In this document: positions 52,893-62,270 of the stretch, one piece after another | Layout of the letters: the number at the start of each line of letters is the position of its first letter | How positions within the stretch are numbered: the stretch's first letter is position 1 | From: Bacteroides fragilis | Lineage (GTDB): Bacteria; Bacteroidota; Bacteroidia; Bacteroidales; Bacteroidaceae | Length of the DNA stretch: 64,000 bases | Direction of reading: 5' to 3' | Assembly: GCF_019583405.1 (NCBI RefSeq) | Contig: NZ_SZUU01000004.1 | Location: 248,001 to 312,000, forward strand | The notes under the pieces: model-generated | Seen by the model: the letters and a program-made list of their open reading frames with translations, nothing else | Told to the model about the DNA's origin: nothing | The model's database searches: none | Made by a program: the position numbers and the translations under genes

Positions 52893-53654
52893 ATGAGTAT
52901 AGAAAGCTTTAATCTGCTTCTTTTAGTAATGGGCCTGATGGCTTTGGTCGTATTCATAGCCCTTTATTTTGTCAGGGCGGGATATGGCATGTTTCGCAGC
53001 CGTTCCTGGGGAATCTCGGTGAATAATAAGATAGCCTGGATTCTGATGGAAGCTCCTGTCTTTCTGGTTATGGGATGGTTGTGGTGGCATTCCGACCGAC
53101 GTTTTTTACCTGTCGAACTCACTTTCTTTCTTTTTTTCCAATTACATTACTTCCAAAGGGCTTTTGTTTTTCCTTTCCTGATGAAAGGAAAGAGTAAGAT
53201 GCCGGTACTCATTCTTTTGATGGGAGTGATCTTTAATATTCTCAACGGACTGATGCAGGGAGAATGGATATTCTATCTTGCTCCCTCGGACTATTATGCA
53301 ACCGGATGGCTGCTGACTCCTTGCTTTTGGGTAGGAACCCTTTTATTTTTTGCCGGAATGGGGATCAACTGGCATTCGGATTCAGTTATCCGTCATCTGC
53401 GTGCTCCCGGAGATACCCGTCATTACCTTCCTCAAAGAGGCATGTATCGATATGTGACCTCTGCCAATTATTTGGGTGAAATTGTAGAGTGGGTAGGCTG
53501 GGCTGTTCTCACTTGGTCTTTGTCCGGCTGTATTTTCGCCTGGTGGACTGTTGCCAATCTTGTTCCGAGAGCAGATGCTATCTGGCATCGCTATCGGGAA
53601 GAGTTTGGGACGCAGGTCGGATCGAAGAAACGAATTTTCCCTTTCCTATATTAA
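52893..53654 (+). CDS. Steroid 5-alpha-reductase-like membrane enzyme
   Basis: A 253-residue polytopic membrane protein (about six to seven hydrophobic helices). Its C-terminus GMYRYVTSANYLGEIVEWVGWAV ... RADAIWHRYREEF ... KKRIFPFLY closely follows the SRD5A-family signature (NYxGEIxEWxGxA, HxWYxxxF, IPFLF). It should reduce the 4,5 double bond of 3-oxo-delta-4 steroids or bile-acid intermediates to the 5-alpha product with NADPH. The next two genes encode an old-yellow-enzyme-like and a short-chain dehydrogenase, matching reported Bacteroidales gene sets (5-alpha-reductase, 5-beta-reductase, 3-beta-hydroxysteroid dehydrogenase) that make allo/iso bile acids. Confidence 0.82.
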   Translation: MSIESFNLLLLVMGLMALVVFIALYFVRAGYGMFRSRSWGISVNNKIAWILMEAPVFLVMGWLWWHSDRRFLPVELTFFLFFQLHYFQRAFVFPFLMKGKSKMPVLILLMGVIFNILNGLMQGEWIFYLAPSDYYATGWLLTPCFWVGTLLFFAGMGINWHSDSVIRHLRAPGDTRHYLPQRGMYRYVTSANYLGEIVEWVGWAVLTWSLSGCIFAWWTVANLVPRADAIWHRYREEFGTQVGSKKRIFPFLY

Positions 53655-53668
53655 AACACACAGTACTT

Positions 53669-54896
53669 ATGAACACACATTCTGCTTCTAAGCTTTTCAC
53701 ACCGGTTACCATCGGACCGCTCACTTTGCGTAACCGTACCATCCGTTCGGCGGCTTTTGAAGGCATGTGTCCAGGAAATGTCTCCCATGTTACTCGATTA
53801 CCATCGTTCTGTGGCCGCCGGAGGCGTGGGAATGACTACCATTGCCTATGCTTCGGTAACACGCAGTGGACTGTCGTTTCCACGGCAATTGTGGCTCCGT
53901 CCGGAAATTATTCCCGGTTTGCGTGAAGTGACTGCTGCTATTCATGCCGAAGGTGCCGCCGCCAGCATACAGATAGGTCATTGCGGCAATATGTCTCATA
54001 AGAGTATTTGCGGAGTTACCCCAATTTCTGCTTCATCAGGTTTCAATATTTATTCGCCTACTTGGGTGCGGGGGATGAAACGCGAAGAGTTGCCGGAGAT
54101 GGCAAAAGCTTACGGGCGTGCTGTCTGCCTGGCCCGCGAAGCCGGCTTTGATGCTGTCGAGTTACATGCGGGACACGGCTATCTGATTAGTCAGTTTCTG
54201 TCGCCTTATACCAATCATCGGAAAGATGAATACGGAGGATCGTTGGAGAATAGGATGCGTTTCATGACGATGGTAATGGAAGAGGTGATGAAGGCGGCCG
54301 GCAATGATATGGCAGTATTTGTGAAGATGAATATGCGTGATGGCTTTCGGGGTGGAATGGAAATAGAAGAGACACTCGAGGTAGCCAGGCGGCTCGAATT
54401 TTTGGGCGCTCATGCGTTGGTTCTGAGCGGAGGATTTGTCAGTAAAGCCCCTATGTACGTTATGCGTGGGGCGATGCCTATCAAGACCCTGACACATTAT
54501 ATGGATTGTTGGTGGTTGAAATTCGGCGTCAAATTGGCGGGGAGGATGATGATACCGACTGTTCCTTTCAGAGAAGCCTATTTTTTGGAAGATGCTCTGA
54601 AGTTTCGTTCGGAAATTAAAATTCCTTTGATCTATGTCGGCGGACTTGTTTCCCGTGAGAAAATAGATGAAGTGCTGAACGAAGGGTTCGAAGCCGTGCA
54701 GATGGCACGTGCTTTACTCAACGAACCGGAGTTTGTCAATCGGATGCGTCGGGAAGAGAGCGCACGCTGTAATTGCGGTCATAGTAATTATTGCATTGGG
54801 AGGATGTACACGATCGAAATGGCTTGCCATCAGCATCTGACAGAAGAACTTCCTCTTTGCCTGAAAAAAGAAATAGAACAGTTGGAGAATAAATGA
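53669..54896 (+). pseudogene. Old-yellow-enzyme-like flavin reductase (5-beta-reductase candidate) with a frameshift
   Basis: The N-terminus starts at 53669 (MNTHSASKLFTPVTIGPLTLRNRTIRSAAFEGMCPGN) in one frame; after about 53764-53790 the rest (SPMLLDYHRSVAAGGVGMTTIAYAS...) is in the next. Deleting one base, for example G53780, would give an unbroken chain of about 408 residues. The TIM-barrel OYE core shows HAGHGYLISQFLSPYTNHRKDEYGG and a CNCGHSNYCIG Cys cluster near the C-terminus. Without the first strand, FMN binding should fail, so the enzyme is probably lost in this strain, unless the lesion is a sequencing error. Restart from an internal ATG (53778 or 53787) is possible but unlikely to be functional. 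Confidence 0.8.
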
Positions 54897-55765
54897 TGGA
54901 ACGTAAACTTGCTGTTATTACCGGTGCCGACGGCGGGATGGGAATGGAGATTACCCGTGCCGTCGCTTGTGAGGGTTATGATGTAATTATGGCTTGCTAT
55001 TCATCATCAAAGGCTGAAACGAAATGCCGGGAGTTGGTGAAAGAAACGGGAAATGAAAAGATAGAGGTATGGCAGATCGACCTTGCCTCACTGGCTTCGG
55101 TAAGGGCCTTTGCTGACCGGATGTTACGGCAAAAGGCTCCTGTCGCTTTGTTGATGAATAATGCCGGGACGATGGAAACCGGATTACACATTACAGAAGA
55201 TGGCTTGGAGCGGACGGTCAGTGTGAATTATGTAGGTCCTTATCTCTTGACGCGGCTTTTGCTTCCCTTGATGGGAGAGGGAACCCGCATTGTCAATATG
55301 GTGTCTTGTACCTATGCGATCGGTCAACTGGATTTCCCGGATTTTTTTCTTCGGGAGAGAAAGGGACGTTTCTGGCGTATTCCTATCTATAGCAATACCA
55401 AGCTTGCTTTGTTGCTTTTTACCATTGAACTGGCTGAACGTCTTCGGGCGCGCGGGATTACTGCCAATGCGGCCGATCCGGGCATTGTGTCTACCAATAT
55501 CATACGGATGGACCAATGGTTCGATCCGCTGACAGACATTTTTTTCCGTCCTTTTATACGCACGCCCCTCCAAGGAGCGGCCACTGCAATCGGATTATTG
55601 CTTGATGCGGAAGTTGAGGGGCGGACTGCAACGTTTAATTTGAATAATCATTGTCGTCCTTTGCCGGAAAAATATACCTGTCCTGACCGAAGGACACAAC
55701 TATGGGAAGAGACGGAACGGATCTTGTCGGAAAAGGGCTTCTTGCCAATAAATGATAAACGATGA
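54893..55765 (+). CDS. Short-chain dehydrogenase (hydroxysteroid dehydrogenase candidate)
   Basis: A 290-residue SDR: ITGADGGMGMEI (NAD(P)-binding TGxxxGxG), LMNNAGTM, MVSCTYA (catalytic Ser) and YSNTK (YxxxK). ATG overlaps the previous stop by 4 bases (ATGA), so it is translationally coupled to the flavin reductase gene. In this context a 3-beta-hydroxysteroid dehydrogenase is the best guess; sequence alone cannot fix stereochemistry or substrate. The last 25 residues are a polar tail. Confidence 0.85.
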   Translation: MMERKLAVITGADGGMGMEITRAVACEGYDVIMACYSSSKAETKCRELVKETGNEKIEVWQIDLASLASVRAFADRMLRQKAPVALLMNNAGTMETGLHITEDGLERTVSVNYVGPYLLTRLLLPLMGEGTRIVNMVSCTYAIGQLDFPDFFLRERKGRFWRIPIYSNTKLALLLFTIELAERLRARGITANAADPGIVSTNIIRMDQWFDPLTDIFFRPFIRTPLQGAATAIGLLLDAEVEGRTATFNLNNHCRPLPEKYTCPDRRTQLWEETERILSEKGFLPINDKR

Positions 55766-55802
55766 ACCATAAACATGTATTGTTTACCATCCACCGTTTA
55801 TC
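55754..55802. terminator. Imperfect bidirectional terminator between SDR and pfkA genes
   Basis: GATAAACG (55754) and CGTTTATC (to 55802) bracket a long imperfect stem with CATAAACA/TGTTTA inside. It starts in the last codons of the SDR gene. Confidence 0.5.
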
Positions 55803-55822
55803 TTATTACTGTTGTACTGTTA

Positions 55823-56803
55823 TCAAATAGACAGTTCTCTCAATACATTGACGAGATCTCTCTTGACAGGTTTATCATTCTTGATGGCTTTACTGAACGG
55901 AACGTATACAATCTCGTCGTGTTCAATGCCAATCATGACATTTCGTTGATCTTCCATAATAGCGTCGATAGCGGCTGCGCCTAAGCGGCTGGCCAAAATA
56001 CGGTCGTGTGCCGTCGGACTACCCCCGCGCTGCAAGTGCCCTAAAATGGTGACACGGACGTCGTATTGAGGGTATTCGTTTTTCACGCGTTCGGCATAAT
56101 GCATAGCTCCTCCGGTGAGTTCGCTTTCGGCTACCAGTACGATACTGCTGTTCTTTGATTTGCGGAAACCGCTCTTTATAAATTCTTCCAATTGGTCGAC
56201 TTCTGTACTGAATTCGGGGATGATGGCAGCTTCTGCTCCGGAAGCAATCGCACCGTTCAATGCCAGGAAACCGGCATCACGTCCCATCACTTCAACGAAG
56301 AACAGACGTTCGTGAGAAGTGGCCGTGTCACGGATTTTGTCGACAGCATCCAAAATAGTGTTCAGCGCCGTATCGTATCCGATGGTCGTGTCGGTGCCGT
56401 AAAGGTCATTGTCGATAGTTCCCGGAAGTCCGATGCATGGAACATCATACTCTTGCGCAAATATGCGTGCTCCGGTCAGTGAACCGTCACCACCGATCAC
56501 CACAAGGGCATCAATTCCCTCTTTCACCATATTGTCGTATGCCATTTTACGTCCTTCGGGAGTTGTAAACTCTTTACAACGTGCTGTTTTCAGGATCGTT
56601 CCTCCCAGTTGAATGATGTTACTTACATTCTGGCTTTTAAATTCCTTGATCTCTCCTGTTACCAAACCTCTGTATCCTCTATATATACCTTTTACTTGCA
56701 GTCCGTTGTAGATTGCTGCACGCGTTACTGCACGAATAGCAGCGTTCATCCCCGGTGCATCACCACCGGAAGTTAAAATACCAACACACTTAACTGTTCC
56801 CAT
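55823..56803 (-). CDS. pfkA: 6-phosphofructokinase
   Basis: A 326-residue ATP-dependent phosphofructokinase, start [18 protein letters not shown] at 56803. The longer start at 56842 is excluded because the promoter box lies at 56831-56838; ATG 56812 remains possible. Motifs: GGDGSLTGA (ATP), [19 protein letters not shown] (substrate and catalytic Asp), [25 protein letters not shown]. It phosphorylates fructose 6-phosphate in glycolysis. Confidence 0.95.
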   Translation of the reverse strand: MGTVKCVGILTSGGDAPGMNAAIRAVTRAAIYNGLQVKGIYRGYRGLVTGEIKEFKSQNVSNIIQLGGTILKTARCKEFTTPEGRKMAYDNMVKEGIDALVVIGGDGSLTGARIFAQEYDVPCIGLPGTIDNDLYGTDTTIGYDTALNTILDAVDKIRDTATSHERLFFVEVMGRDAGFLALNGAIASGAEAAIIPEFSTEVDQLEEFIKSGFRKSKNSSIVLVAESELTGGAMHYAERVKNEYPQYDVRVTILGHLQRGGSPTAHDRILASRLGAAAIDAIMEDQRNVMIGIEHDEIVYVPFSKAIKNDKPVKRDLVNVLRELSI

Positions 56804-56830
56804 AACAATCATGTTTTTTAATTGACGTTG

Positions 56831-56838
56831 CAAAGATA
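56831..56838 (-). promoter_or_regulatory. -7 box of pfkA
   Basis: Minus-strand TATCTTTG, an exact TAnnTTTG match, 28 bases before ATG 56803; gives pfkA its own promoter within the cmk-ispH-pfkA run. Confidence 0.55.
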
Positions 56839-56876
56839 ACAAAAAGGAGTGCCCTGTATGATTAAATAACGTTAAT

Positions 56877-57749
56877 TCATCGTCTTTTAATCTGTGCCTT
56901 TATGGCATCAGAGATTTCTTCCATCAGCCATTTAGGAGTCGATGTAGCTCCGCATACACCGATAGAATTGACACCGGGCAACAAAGAGTCGTCGATTTCG
57001 TCGGCACTGTCTATTAAATGTGAGTTCGGGTTGACTTTTTTGCATTCTTCGAATAACATTTTGCCATTTGAACTTTTTTTACCACTGACGAAGAAGACCA
57101 AATCGTGTGATGCGGCAAATTTTCGCAGGTTGGGCATACGGTTGGCCACCTGGCGGCAAATGGTATCGTAGTACTCAAAAGTTACGTCGGGAGAGATGTG
57201 TTCTTTGATATATTCCACGATTTCCCAGAATTCATCCAGTGATTTGGTTGTCTGCGAGTACAGGCGTATGCTTTTGCTGAAATCCAGCCGGCGGGCCTCA
57301 TCGAGCTTTTCTATCACAATAGCCTTGCCGGTTGTCTGCCCGACCAGACCTAAGACCTCCGCATGCCCGTTCTTTCCATAAATTACGATTTGCTTTTCAC
57401 CGAGGTCCTCCTGTATGTACTCCTGTTTGATCCGTTTTTGCAGGCGGAGTACCACCGGACACGTGGCATCGATGATTTCGATATTATTTTCTTTGGCAAT
57501 GATATAGGTTTCAGGTGGTTCGCCATGTGCACGCAAAAGAACTTTGGCGTTATGGAGCTGTTTGAACTCTTCATGATTGATGGTAATCAGCCCCATCTCT
57601 TTCAGGCGTTCCACTTCACGGCTGTTGTGTACAATGTCTCCCAGGCAATAGAGCGTTACCCCTTTTGCGAGTTCCTCTTCGGCTTTGTGGATAGCTGTGA
57701 CCACTCCAAAGCAAAAACCGGAACCTTCATCTATTTCTACTTTTACCAT
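56877..57749 (-). CDS. ispH: 4-hydroxy-3-methylbut-2-enyl diphosphate reductase
   Basis: A 290-residue enzyme of the MEP isoprenoid pathway, start [16 protein letters not shown] at 57749 (the longer frame is leader sequence). Three Fe-S Cys are in GFCFGV, ATCPVV and [12 protein letters not shown]; substrate residues include HGEPPE and the SGKKSSN loop. Length is normal. It makes IPP and DMAPP, used by the polyprenyl synthetase encoded 1.8 kb away. Confidence 0.95.
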   Translation of the reverse strand: MVKVEIDEGSGFCFGVVTAIHKAEEELAKGVTLYCLGDIVHNSREVERLKEMGLITINHEEFKQLHNAKVLLRAHGEPPETYIIAKENNIEIIDATCPVVLRLQKRIKQEYIQEDLGEKQIVIYGKNGHAEVLGLVGQTTGKAIVIEKLDEARRLDFSKSIRLYSQTTKSLDEFWEIVEYIKEHISPDVTFEYYDTICRQVANRMPNLRKFAASHDLVFFVSGKKSSNGKMLFEECKKVNPNSHLIDSADEIDDSLLPGVNSIGVCGATSTPKWLMEEISDAIKAQIKRR

Positions 57750-57771
57750 AATGATTACAAATGTATGATTA

Positions 57772-57856
57772 AAAAAGGGTGTAGCCATACTGACCGGATG
57801 GCTACACCCTTTCTTTAGGATGGCTACACCCTAACAGGCGGATGGTTACACCCTTT
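57772..57856 (-). terminator. cmk terminator with triplicated 5' arm
   Basis: On the minus strand, GGGTGTAACCAT (57842-57853), GGGTGTAGCCAT (57820-57831) and GGGTGTAGCCAT (57798-57809) recur every 22 bases; each can pair with ATGGCTACACCC (57777-57788), which is followed by TTTTTT. The nearest copy forms a perfect 12-bp stem with a 9-base loop. Confidence 0.8.
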
Positions 57857-57861
57857 TGTTT

Positions 57862-58551
57862 TTATGCTTTTATCGCTTTCTGATATTCTGCCATCAGCCA
57901 CTCTTTTTGCTCGGCGATGGTGAGATGGCTGTTATCTAATAGCAAAGCGTCGTCGGCTTTCTTCAATGGGCTGACTTCACGTGTCTGATCGATGTGGTCA
58001 CGTTGCTTCACATTTTCCAGTATCTCTTCGAAGCCGGTTTCCTGACCCTTGGCTTTCAGTTCGTCATAGCGGCGTTGGGCACGAATTTCGGCGGAGGCGG
58101 TTACGAATATTTTTAATTCCGCATCCGGAAATACGGTCGTCCCGATGTCCCGACCATCCATAACAATACCTTTGGCTTTTCCCATTTCTTGTTGCTGAGC
58201 CACCATTGCTTCCCGGACAAAACCGAGTGCGCTGATCGGGCTTACTTTAGAAGAAACCTCCATTGTGCGGATTTTGTTCTCTACATTCACTCCATTTAAG
58301 TAAGTGTTGGGGAGTCCTGTTTCCGGATCGATCCGGAAAGAGATGTGGATGTTGCCGATACGTCGTTTTAATTCATCCGCATTGATTGCATCACCGTGGA
58401 AGATGCCATTTTCTATACTATATAATGTAACGGCACGATACATAGCTCCACTATCGATGTAGATGTATCCTATTTCTTTGGCTAAATCTTTAGCCATGGT
58501 ACTTTTCCCGCATGAGGAAAAGCCATCAATTGCAATTGTTATCTTTTTCAT
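57862..58551 (-). CDS. cmk: Cytidylate kinase
   Basis: A 229-residue kinase that phosphorylates CMP/dCMP. The start at 58551 ([24 protein letters not shown]) opens directly with the P-loop strand; the longer frame to 58659 overlaps the promoter region. Signs: GKST P-loop, [36 protein letters not shown] and the [17 protein letters not shown]. Followed by ispH and pfkA on the same strand. Confidence 0.95.
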   Translation of the reverse strand: MKKITIAIDGFSSCGKSTMAKDLAKEIGYIYIDSGAMYRAVTLYSIENGIFHGDAINADELKRRIGNIHISFRIDPETGLPNTYLNGVNVENKIRTMEVSSKVSPISALGFVREAMVAQQQEMGKAKGIVMDGRDIGTTVFPDAELKIFVTASAEIRAQRRYDELKAKGQETGFEEILENVKQRDHIDQTREVSPLKKADDALLLDNSHLTIAEQKEWLMAEYQKAIKA

Positions 58552-58606
58552 TATGTTATGCAGCAGGTTTACTCCCTTTTTTAACGTATTATCTAAATTT
58601 TTTCGC

Positions 58607-58645
58607 CAAATATACTGTATTTTTAAAATATCTGCGTTATATTTG
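58607..58645. promoter_or_regulatory. Divergent -7 boxes of cmk and tonB
   Basis: Minus-strand TATATTTG (58607-58614) points at cmk; plus-strand TATATTTG (58638-58645) points at tonB. Both match TAnnTTTG exactly. Confidence 0.55.
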
Positions 58646-58706
58646 TGCCACAAAAGCAATAACAGCTTAAAAACCAGAAGAACACCAATTTTTATATAAT
58701 AATTTT

Positions 58707-59390
58707 ATGGAAGTAAAAAAATCGCCCAAAGCAGACCTCGAAGGTAAGAAAACCCAGTGGCTGCTGATCGGTTACGTGGTGGTGCTCGCCTTTATATTCG
58801 TTGCGTTCGAATGGACGGAGCGTGATATAAAGATCGATACAAGCCAGGCGGTAGCCCAGATTGAGTTTGAAGAGGAAATGATTCCTATCACACAACAGGA
58901 AGAAAAACCGGCCCCACCTCCCGTTGAGGTTCCCAAACAGGCTGAAATCCTGAAGATTGTTGATGACGAGGCTGATGTACAAGAAACAGCTATTGCTTCA
59001 ACTGAGGATACCGGACAGAAAGTGGAAGTAAAATATGTACCGGTTGAGGTAAAAGAAGAAGAACCTGCGGAACAAGAGATTTTTGAAGTGGTAGAAGAGC
59101 CAGCTGAGTTTCCGGGTGGTATGCCTGCATGTTTGCAGTTCCTGTATAAGAATATCAAATACCCGCCGATCGCTCAGGAAAACGGAACTCAGGGACAGGT
59201 TGTTCTCCAGTTCGTTGTTGAACGTGATGGTAGCATCACCGACATTAAGGTTGTAAAGAGCGTTGACCCTTACCTTGATAAAGAAGCTCTTCGTGTGGTT
59301 AAAACCATGCCAAAATGGAAGCCGGGTAAACAGAGAGGTAAACCTGTTCGTTGTAGATTTACATTACCTGTACGATTCAGACTGCAATAA
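58707..59390 (+). CDS. tonB: TonB-family energy transducer
   Basis: A 227-residue protein: short cytoplasmic N-terminus, one membrane helix (QWLLIGYVVVLAFIFVAFEW, residues ~18-37), a Pro/Glu/Val-rich periplasmic spacer (EEKPAPPPVEVPKQ, VKEEEPAEQ), and a C-terminal TonB domain (YPPIAQENGTQGQVVLQFVVERDGSI ... MPKWKPGKQRGKPVRCRFTLPVRF). It transmits proton-motive energy from ExbB/ExbD to TonB-dependent receptors such as the SusC protein; exbB/exbD lie 3.6 kb downstream. Confidence 0.93.
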   Translation: MEVKKSPKADLEGKKTQWLLIGYVVVLAFIFVAFEWTERDIKIDTSQAVAQIEFEEEMIPITQQEEKPAPPPVEVPKQAEILKIVDDEADVQETAIASTEDTGQKVEVKYVPVEVKEEEPAEQEIFEVVEEPAEFPGGMPACLQFLYKNIKYPPIAQENGTQGQVVLQFVVERDGSITDIKVVKSVDPYLDKEALRVVKTMPKWKPGKQRGKPVRCRFTLPVRFRLQ

Positions 59391-59410
59391 TCATTGTATA
59401 GTATAATAAG

Positions 59411-59439
59411 AGAGGCTGCCGTCCAAGCAGCCTCTTTTC
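59411..59439 (+). terminator. tonB terminator
   Basis: AGAGGCTGC (59411-59419), 7-base loop, GCAGCCTCT (59427-59435), then TTTT (the run includes the last T of the stem). Confidence 0.8.
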
Positions 59440-59470
59440 ATTCAATCTCTCTTTTTATAATTTATTTATT

Positions 59471-60445
59471 ATGTATACAGCATTTCAGCTTCTTGATAAG
59501 ATCAATTCCCACATTTCAGATATCCAGTTTACACGTATGCCGGCCGGTTTGTATGACCCTATTAAATACGTTCTTTCCATGGGGGGGAAGCGCATTCGTC
59601 CGGTTCTTATGCTAATGGCATATAACCTCTATAAGGAGGATGTGACCCCTGTTTATGACCCTGCTACGGCTATTGAAGTTTATCATAATTACACTCTTTT
59701 GCATGACGACCTGATGGATCGGGCTGATATGCGCCGTGGCAAGAAAACTGTTCATAAACTATGGGGTGACAATACTGCGATTTTGTCAGGAGATGCTATG
59801 TTGGTGCTCGCCTATCAGTATATGGCTTCCTGTTCATCGCAACATCTCAAAGAGGTGCTGGATTTGTTCAGCCTGACAGCTCTTGAAATTTGTGAGGGGC
59901 AACAAATGGATATGGATTTTGAATCTCGGGAGAATGTAAAAGAAGAGGAGTATCTTGAAATGATCCGTTTGAAAACGGCGGTTTTATTGGCTGCCAGTTT
60001 GAAAATCGGAGCTGTATTGGGTGGAGCTTCTCCTGAAGATGCCGAAAATCTATACGATTTTGGCATGCAAATCGGAGTCGCCTTCCAATTGCAGGATGAT
60101 TTGCTGGATGTATATGGTGATCCTGCTGTGTTTGGTAAAAACATCGGTGGAGACATTCTATGCAATAAAAAAACGTATATGCTGATTAAAGCATTGGAAC
60201 GTGCCGACCGGGATCAGTTGGAGGAATTAAATCATTGGTTGAGTGCAACTTCATTCTGTCCCGAAGAAAAAATCAGTGCTGTGACCGAATTGTACACTCA
60301 GATTGGCATCAAGGCTGTTTGCGAAAACAAGATGCGTGAGTATTACACTCGTGCGATGACAAGCCTGGGTGCCGTGTCTGTCATTGAGGATAAGAAGAGT
60401 GAGCTGAAAAAGTTGATGAAGCATTTAATGTACCGCGAGATGTAA
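59471..60445 (+). CDS. Polyprenyl (octaprenyl-type) diphosphate synthase
   Basis: A 324-residue trans-prenyltransferase with both Asp-rich motifs, LLHDDLMDRADMRRG (DDxxD) and QLQDDLLDVYGDP, plus GDAMLVLAY. It elongates farnesyl diphosphate to the side chain of menaquinone; chain length cannot be read exactly. It starts after the tonB terminator and is followed 7 bases later by an unknown conserved gene. Confidence 0.9.
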   Translation: MYTAFQLLDKINSHISDIQFTRMPAGLYDPIKYVLSMGGKRIRPVLMLMAYNLYKEDVTPVYDPATAIEVYHNYTLLHDDLMDRADMRRGKKTVHKLWGDNTAILSGDAMLVLAYQYMASCSSQHLKEVLDLFSLTALEICEGQQMDMDFESRENVKEEEYLEMIRLKTAVLLAASLKIGAVLGGASPEDAENLYDFGMQIGVAFQLQDDLLDVYGDPAVFGKNIGGDILCNKKTYMLIKALERADRDQLEELNHWLSATSFCPEEKISAVTELYTQIGIKAVCENKMREYYTRAMTSLGAVSVIEDKKSELKKLMKHLMYREM

Positions 60446-60452
60446 TATTGCG

Positions 60453-61163
60453 ATGCCCTATAGACGTTTGCCAAATACAGATCAAGCCAGGATACGGGCG
60501 CTGAAAACAGCGGTCGTGAAGGGTGATATGTGTGATGTCTATGATTTGCCTGTCTCACTCAAGACATTGGGAGAAGCCCGTATATTTCTGTCTAAATTTG
60601 AAACGGCGCATTCTTATTATGTACACTGTTACGCCGAGCAAAGCAGGAACAGTAAGAAACACCAGGCGAATGTAAAAACAGCCCGGCTTTATATTTCTCA
60701 CTTTATACAAGTCTTGAATTTGGCCGTGATTCGTATGGAAATCAAGGAGATTCATAAGGCTTTGTATGGTTTGCCTGTGGATAACTTCAGTGTCCCCGAT
60801 TTAAGTAGTGAAGCTTCCCTGGCCGAATGGGGACAAAAAATCATAGAAGGAGAACGGAGGCGTACCTCTCAAGGCGGTATTCCGATTTATAATCCTACGG
60901 TTGCTAAAGTGAAAGTGCATTATGATATATTCATGGAAGGATATGAAAAACAGAAAAACCTTCAGTCTCTCACTAATCGTAGTTTAGAACAACTTGCAGC
61001 CATGCGCATGCAAGCCGACCGGCTGATTCTGGATATCTGGAATCAGGTGGAAGCCAAATTTCAGGATGTATCGCCCAATGAGAAACGCCTGGAAAAATGT
61101 CGTGATTATGGTCTGATATATTATTACCGGACCGGAGAAATGCAGAATAAGGAGATTCTTTAA
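60453..61163 (+). CDS. Conserved protein of unknown function
   Basis: A 236-residue soluble, mainly helical protein without signal peptide (MPYRRLPNTDQARIRALKTAVVKGD). Basic overall, with a helical bundle region at ~60-130 (ARLYISHFIQVLNLAVIRMEIKEIH) and a conserved-looking end DYGLIYYYRTGEMQNKEIL. I do not recognise a family; the gene occupies the short gap between the prenyl synthetase and tatD genes (7 and 3 bases), so it is cotranscribed with them. Confidence 0.75.
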   Translation: MPYRRLPNTDQARIRALKTAVVKGDMCDVYDLPVSLKTLGEARIFLSKFETAHSYYVHCYAEQSRNSKKHQANVKTARLYISHFIQVLNLAVIRMEIKEIHKALYGLPVDNFSVPDLSSEASLAEWGQKIIEGERRRTSQGGIPIYNPTVAKVKVHYDIFMEGYEKQKNLQSLTNRSLEQLAAMRMQADRLILDIWNQVEAKFQDVSPNEKRLEKCRDYGLIYYYRTGEMQNKEIL

Positions 61164-61166
61164 AAT

Positions 61167-61943
61167 ATGCTTGTTGATTCACATTCCCATCTTTTTCTGG
61201 ATGAATTTACCGAAGATTTGCCTTTGGTCATGCAACGCGCCCGTGCTGCCGGTGTTACGCATATCTTTATGCCTAATATAGATAGTACGACGATTGAACC
61301 TATGCTTTCGGTTTGTGATACTTATCGGGACTTTTGCTTTCCGATGATCGGATTGCATCCTACTTCCGTGAACGAGTCCTATGAAAAAGAGCTTGAAATC
61401 GTTGCCAGTAATCTGGAAACTTCCGGTCGGTTCGTTGCTGTGGGCGAGATTGGAATCGATCTTTATTGGGATAAAACCTGGCTGAAAGAACAGTTGATTG
61501 CTTTTGAAAAACAAGTGCAATGGGCTCTTCATTACCAATTGCCCATCGTGATTCATTGTCGCGAAGCTTTCGATTATATATATAAGGTATTGCAACCTTA
61601 TAAAAATAGTGGATTGACCGGAATCTTTCATAGTTTTACGGGAACCCCCGGTGAAGCTGCCCGGATGATGGAGTTTCCGGGATTTAAGATTGGTATAAAC
61701 GGTGTAGTGACTTTCAAAAAGTCAACGTTGCCGGAAACATTGAGGTCTGTCCCTTTGGAGCGTATCGTATTGGAAACCGATTCGCCTTACCTCACTCCGG
61801 TTCCTAATCGTGGAAAGAGAAATGAGAGTGCGAATGTGAAAGATACATTAATAAAAGTTGCCGAAATATATAACGAAGATCCGGAAAAAGTTGCGGAATT
61901 GACCGCTGTTAGCGCATTAAAAGTGTTTGGAATGCTCAAATAA
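61167..61943 (+). CDS. TatD-family metal-dependent DNase
   Basis: A 258-residue TIM-barrel hydrolase: DSHSHLFLDEF (first two His), VGEIGIDLYWD (Glu), IVIHCREAFDY (His), GIFHSFTGTPGE (His) and LETDSPYLTPVPNRGKRNE (Asp). TatD proteins have 3'-exonuclease or D-aminoacyl-tRNA deacylase-type activity in various bacteria; which one applies here is open. Third gene of the prenyl synthetase transcript. Confidence 0.92.
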   Translation: MLVDSHSHLFLDEFTEDLPLVMQRARAAGVTHIFMPNIDSTTIEPMLSVCDTYRDFCFPMIGLHPTSVNESYEKELEIVASNLETSGRFVAVGEIGIDLYWDKTWLKEQLIAFEKQVQWALHYQLPIVIHCREAFDYIYKVLQPYKNSGLTGIFHSFTGTPGEAARMMEFPGFKIGINGVVTFKKSTLPETLRSVPLERIVLETDSPYLTPVPNRGKRNESANVKDTLIKVAEIYNEDPEKVAELTAVSALKVFGMLK

Positions 61944-62104
61944 GCTTCACAAGATTTTAAATTTTATTAATTTAGTTGATTTATTAAAGATAAAAGAAGG
62001 ATAATGCTGCAGAAGAAGAAAAAAAAGAATACATTTGTAGCTGAAAACGCTTGTGGTTCGCATTTTTTTTGTAATTTGCACCCGATTTGAGGGAAGCACC
62101 GATT

Positions 62105-62192
62105 GGAGAGATGCTCGAGTGGTTGAAGAGGCACGCCTGGAAAGCGTGTATACGCCAAAAGTGTATCGCGGGTTCGAATCCCGCTCTCTCCG
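62105..62192 (+). tRNA. tRNA-Ser(GGA)
   Basis: Acceptor stem GGAGAGA (62105-62111) pairs with TCTCTCC (62185-62191) and discriminator G follows. The anticodon arm GCACGC-CTGGAAA-GCGTGT has anticodon GGA, a long variable arm follows as expected for class II tRNA-Ser, and the T-arm is CGGGTTCGAATCCCG. CCA is not encoded. Confidence 0.95.
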
Positions 62193-62270
62193 CAAGAAGT
62201 ATAAACAAGAGACGATAAGTAAATACAATAATAATAATTTAATTAATTAATCTTAAAAATTAGACACACA

